A stretch of 64,000 nucleotides of DNA from Streptomyces sp. NBS 14/10. Lineage in GTDB: Bacteria > Actinomycetota > Actinomycetes > Streptomycetales > Streptomycetaceae. Of this stretch, positions 61,225-64,000 are shown in pieces. A program made the position numbers and the translations under genes. The stretch lies in contig NZ_NCSM01000042.1 in NCBI RefSeq assembly GCF_002224125.1, forward strand, positions 124,001 to 188,000, read 5' to 3'. Position 1 is the stretch's first letter. Every line of letters begins with the position of its first letter. Under the pieces are notes generated by a model, which made no database searches, was not told where the DNA came from, and was given only the letters and a program-made list of their open reading frames with translations.

Positions 61225-63808
61225 GGCCCGCGGCCGAGCTCGAGGTGTCGGTCAGACGCCGCTGTGCCCACATGACGACATGTCCCAGGCCCGAGAGCGC
61301 GAAGGCGATCACAAGGTCGGTGGGTGGCAGCGGTTCGGTGCCCAACAGGGCGCGCAGGGGCGGCAGATAGACGCCCGCCACCTGGAGGGCCAGCGCCGTG
61401 GCCACGGCGACCAGCAGAAACGGATTGGCGAGGCTGCCCGGGCGGGCGCGGGAGCCCAGGGCGACGCCCAGTTGGGTGGCGCCGAGCACCAGGAACATCA
61501 GGGACTGCCAGGGGCGGTCGGTCTCCAGCGCCCACACCCCGGTCACCAGGGTGACAGCGCCGACGAAGGCCCCCATGGCGAGGATCCGGGGCCACAGGCC
61601 CGCACCCAACACGCTCTCCTCGGGGGGCCTCGGCGGGTGGCGCATCACGCCCGGGGCCACGGGTTCCGCGCCGAGGGCCACGCCGGGGAGACCGTGGGTG
61701 AGCAGGTTGATCCACAGAATCTGCGCGGGAAGCAGGGGCAGGGGCATACCGAAGAAGGGGCCGAGGAGCATCACCAGGATTTCCGCGGTCCCTCCGGAGA
61801 GTGCGTACAGCAGAAACCGGCGGACGTTGGCGTAGACGCGGCGGCCCTCCTCGACAGCGGCGACGACGGTGGCCAGGTTGTCGTCGGCGAGCACGAGGTC
61901 GGCCGCCTGGCGGGCCACTTCGGTGCCGCGCTGTCCCATGGCCACGCCGATGTCCGCCCGGCGCAGGGCCGGACCGTCGTTGACGCCGTCGCCGGTCATC
62001 GCCACCACCTGGCCCGCGGTGCGCCACGCCTGGACGATGTCCAGCTTCTGTTCGGGCGTGGTACGGGCGTAGACGCGCAGGGCGGTGAGCTCGCCCGCGG
62101 TGCCCTGGCGGATGCGCTCGCCCGTGGTGACCTCGTCCGCCCGGGCCACGATGCCAGAACGTGCCGCCACCGCGCGTGCGGTGAGGGGGTGATCGCCGGT
62201 GATGAGGACGGGGGTGATGCCGGCCCGTTCGCAGGCGGCGACGGTCGTCCGGGAGGTGTCGCGGGGCGGGTCGAGGATGCCGACGAGCCCGAGCAGCGAC
62301 AGGCCGGTCTCCCAGGTGTCGGGGCCCTGGGGCTGTGGTCCCTGGTGGTCGCGTGAGGCGACGGCGAGGACCCGGTATCCGCCGCGGGCCAGTTCCTCGG
62401 CCCGGGCGGCGGCCTGGGAGAGCAGGTCCGGGGTGTCGGTGAGGACCGTGGGGCGGAGGACGGCCTCGGGCGCCCCCTTGCAGACGATGCGCAGCCCGCC
62501 GCCCGGTGTGCGGTGCACGGTCGTCATGCGCTTGCGCGCACTCTCGAACGGGACCTCGGAAACGCGTGGCAGTTCGCTCTCCAGCGCACTCCGGTCCAGG
62601 CCCAGTCGCGCTCCGGCCGTCAGCAGAGCGGCCTCGGTGGGGTCGCCCATCCCGCGCCACGGGGTGTCGTCGTCCGGCGGGGGTTCGAGCGCGGCGTCGT
62701 TGCACAGCATCGCGGCGCGCAGCAGAGCGGCCAGGTCGGGGGCGTCGCTCGCGGTCACCGTCCGGCCGTCGCGGGTGACACGGCCCTCCGGAGCGTAGCC
62801 GGTGCCGGTGACCGTGGCCTCGCCCTGTGGCGTCCACAGTTTTTCGGCGGCCATCCGGCCTTCGGTCAGGGTGCCGGTCTTGTCGGTGGCGAGCACCGTG
62901 ACCGACCCCAGGGTCTCCACCGCGGGCAGCCGGCGGACGATGGCGTGCCGGTCCGCCATCCGCCGGGCCCCCAGCGCGAGGGCGAGGGTGATCACGGCGG
63001 GCAGGGACTCGGGTACGGCCGCGACGGCGAGGCTGATCGCGGCCACGACCATCAGCTCCACCGGCTGTCCGCGGACCAGCCCCAGGGCGAGCACCACCGC
63101 GCACAGCGCGACGGTGACGGCCGCCAGCGCCCGGCCGAACCGGGCCAGTCGGCGCTGTAGCGGGGTCAGGCCGGGCGCGGTTCCCATCAGGGCGGCGATC
63201 CGGCCGAGCGCGCTGTGCGCCCCGGTGCCGGTGATCTGGACACGTCCGCGGCCGCGGACGACGACCGTGCCCGCCGCCACGGTGTCCGCCGCCACGGTGC
63301 CGGGCGCTCCGTCCCCGGCCGCGGTCTTCTCCACCGGGACGGACTCGCCGGTCAGCGCCGACTCGTCGACCAGGAGCAGAGCCGCGTCGAGCACCGTGCC
63401 GTCCGCGGGCACGATGTCGCCTTCACCCAGCAGGACCAGGTCCCCCGGCACCACGTCGGCGGCCGGTACGGAACACTCCGCACCGTCGCGTACCACACAG
63501 GCGGCGGGGGCGCTCAGCGCCGAGAGTGCGGCCACGGCCCGTTCCGCCCGTACTTCTTGGACGACGCCGACCGCGGTGTTCACCGTGATCACGAGCAGGA
63601 TCACCGCGGCGTCGGGCAGGTCTCCGGTGGCGAGGGTCAGCACGGCGGCCACCAGCAGCACCACGATCAGCGGATCGCGCAACTGCTGCAGCACGCGGCG
63701 CCACACGGGGGTGCGCCGCTCCTGGGCCACGACGTTGGCCCCGTACTCCCCCAGCCGCCGCGCCGCCTCCTCCCGTGACAACCCCTCCGTGACCCGGGGC
63801 CGTCCCAT
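61154..63808 (-). CDS. P2-type cation-transporting ATPase (Ca2+-ATPase-like)
   Basis: 884 residues from ATG 63808; the frame continues upstream to 63895 without family features. Actuator TGES (153-156), PESLP (266-270) in M4, phosphorylated Asp309 in DKTGTLTEG, hinge TGDGVNDGPAL, and C-terminal helices M5-M10. M6 reads NLLTHGLPGVALG, with His where SERCA has the Ca-binding Asp800, so the transported ion may not be Ca2+. A basic C-terminal tail ([13 protein letters not shown]) is encoded in the overlap with the MFS gene. Confidence 0.92.
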   Translation of the reverse strand: MGRPRVTEGLSREEAARRLGEYGANVVAQERRTPVWRRVLQQLRDPLIVVLLVAAVLTLATGDLPDAAVILLVITVNTAVGVVQEVRAERAVAALSALSAPAACVVRDGAECSVPAADVVPGDLVLLGEGDIVPADGTVLDAALLLVDESALTGESVPVEKTAAGDGAPGTVAADTVAAGTVVVRGRGRVQITGTGAHSALGRIAALMGTAPGLTPLQRRLARFGRALAAVTVALCAVVLALGLVRGQPVELMVVAAISLAVAAVPESLPAVITLALALGARRMADRHAIVRRLPAVETLGSVTVLATDKTGTLTEGRMAAEKLWTPQGEATVTGTGYAPEGRVTRDGRTVTASDAPDLAALLRAAMLCNDAALEPPPDDDTPWRGMGDPTEAALLTAGARLGLDRSALESELPRVSEVPFESARKRMTTVHRTPGGGLRIVCKGAPEAVLRPTVLTDTPDLLSQAAARAEELARGGYRVLAVASRDHQGPQPQGPDTWETGLSLLGLVGILDPPRDTSRTTVAACERAGITPVLITGDHPLTARAVAARSGIVARADEVTTGERIRQGTAGELTALRVYARTTPEQKLDIVQAWRTAGQVVAMTGDGVNDGPALRRADIGVAMGQRGTEVARQAADLVLADDNLATVVAAVEEGRRVYANVRRFLLYALSGGTAEILVMLLGPFFGMPLPLLPAQILWINLLTHGLPGVALGAEPVAPGVMRHPPRPPEESVLGAGLWPRILAMGAFVGAVTLVTGVWALETDRPWQSLMFLVLGATQLGVALGSRARPGSLANPFLLVAVATALALQVAGVYLPPLRALLGTEPLPPTDLVIAFALSGLGHVVMWAQRRLTDTSSSAAGLTCVRRAPRRRPGRVRRVGRGGR

Positions 63809-63919
63809 GCGGCCAGTGTCGCACCGGACACACCGCCCCGCCGCCACCGCGTCCCGAGCTGACACCGCGCGGAGGCGGGGGCAGGGTGGAGACATGGCAG
63901 CACGCGGGAAGGGCGGTGG

Positions 63920-64000
63920 ATGAGCCGGACACCGCCCGGGTGGACTTGGGCGTACGAGGGCTACGACCCGGCCGAGGAGCGGCTGAGGGAGTCCCTGTGC
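63920..64000 (+). CDS. probable GH65-family glycoside hydrolase/phosphorylase, N-terminus
   Basis: Only 27 codons from ATG 63920 are inside the window (GAAGGGCGG just before). PPGWTWAYEGYDPAEERLRE resembles the start of actinomycete GH65 trehalose/kojibiose-type enzymes (W-x-YEGYDP then LREaLCTLGNG). Identification rests on this short motif; divergent from the P-type ATPase. Confidence 0.55.
   Translation, partial: MSRTPPGWTWAYEGYDPAEERLRESLC

Noticed and set aside
1..64000. CRISPR arrays, tRNA or rRNA genes, replication origin
   Set aside because: No regularly spaced repeats, no tRNA-like cloverleaf with CCA end, no rRNA core segments and no DnaA-box cluster were noticed by eye.

Overview
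The window is high-GC actinomycete chromosome. Near-universal G/C third positions, GTG starts, Tat-type signal peptides, LacI/GntR/TetR-regulated sugar loci and a CYP157-like P450 all point to Streptomyces or a close relative. No rRNA, tRNA or CRISPR array was seen. The region is accessory in character: catabolic islands, one small biosynthetic cluster and one transposon-damaged two-component locus.

Layout. 1-3.65 kb: two adjacent GH127 enzymes (beta-L-arabinofuranosidase type; the first is cut by the window edge) and a small secreted metalloprotease. 3.7-16.8 kb: a compact biosynthetic cluster with a LysR regulator, an FAD monooxygenase, a two-module NRPS (C-A-PCP-C-A-PCP-TE, first A domain with an EntF-like serine code) and a KAS III enzyme on the minus strand, and a divergent MMPL exporter. 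It predicts an exported acyl-dipeptide-like product that I cannot match to a known compound. 16.9-19.7 kb: a Tat-exported HExxH protease, a CYP157-type P450 without the ExxR motif, and a YbaK-type deacylase. 19.7-31.4 kb: an apparently complete N-glycan utilisation operon (GH38 alpha-mannosidase, lipoprotein, two permeases, GH5_18-like beta-mannosidase, secreted GH85 endoglycosidase). It is transcribed right to left, opposite a LacI regulator, with two matching operators between them and a terminator at its end.

31.4-33.2 kb: an orphan coenzyme B12-dependent glutamate mutase pair (epsilon and sigma). 33.6-38.3 kb: a decayed locus. A GT39-type fragment abuts a frameshifted response regulator whose receiver domain is split by an about 2.1 kb IS200/IS605-type (tnpB) element with 18-bp inverted ends; the histidine kinase downstream is intact. 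38.4-39.4 kb: a luciferase-like flavin oxidoreductase. 39.4-46.7 kb: a catabolic island with an ABM-fold monooxygenase, a RraA-type protein, a lactonase, a GntR regulator, an MFS carboxylate transporter and an aconitase paralogue; a TTGTATCAA motif lies before two of its units.

46.7-57.6 kb: two paralogous 237-aa FadR-type regulators, an ABC importer and a five-gene tetronate-type pathway (racemase-like protein, OtnI-like isomerase, isopropylmalate-dehydrogenase-family enzyme, OtnK, OtnC). The palindrome CAACCGGTTAACCGGTTG or variants of it occur four times here, which suggests one regulon. 57.6-61.2 kb: a TetR / FAD monooxygenase / DHA2 efflux module with two TGACAnGTGTCA operators. 61.2-64 kb: a P2-type cation ATPase and the first codons of a probable GH65 enzyme.
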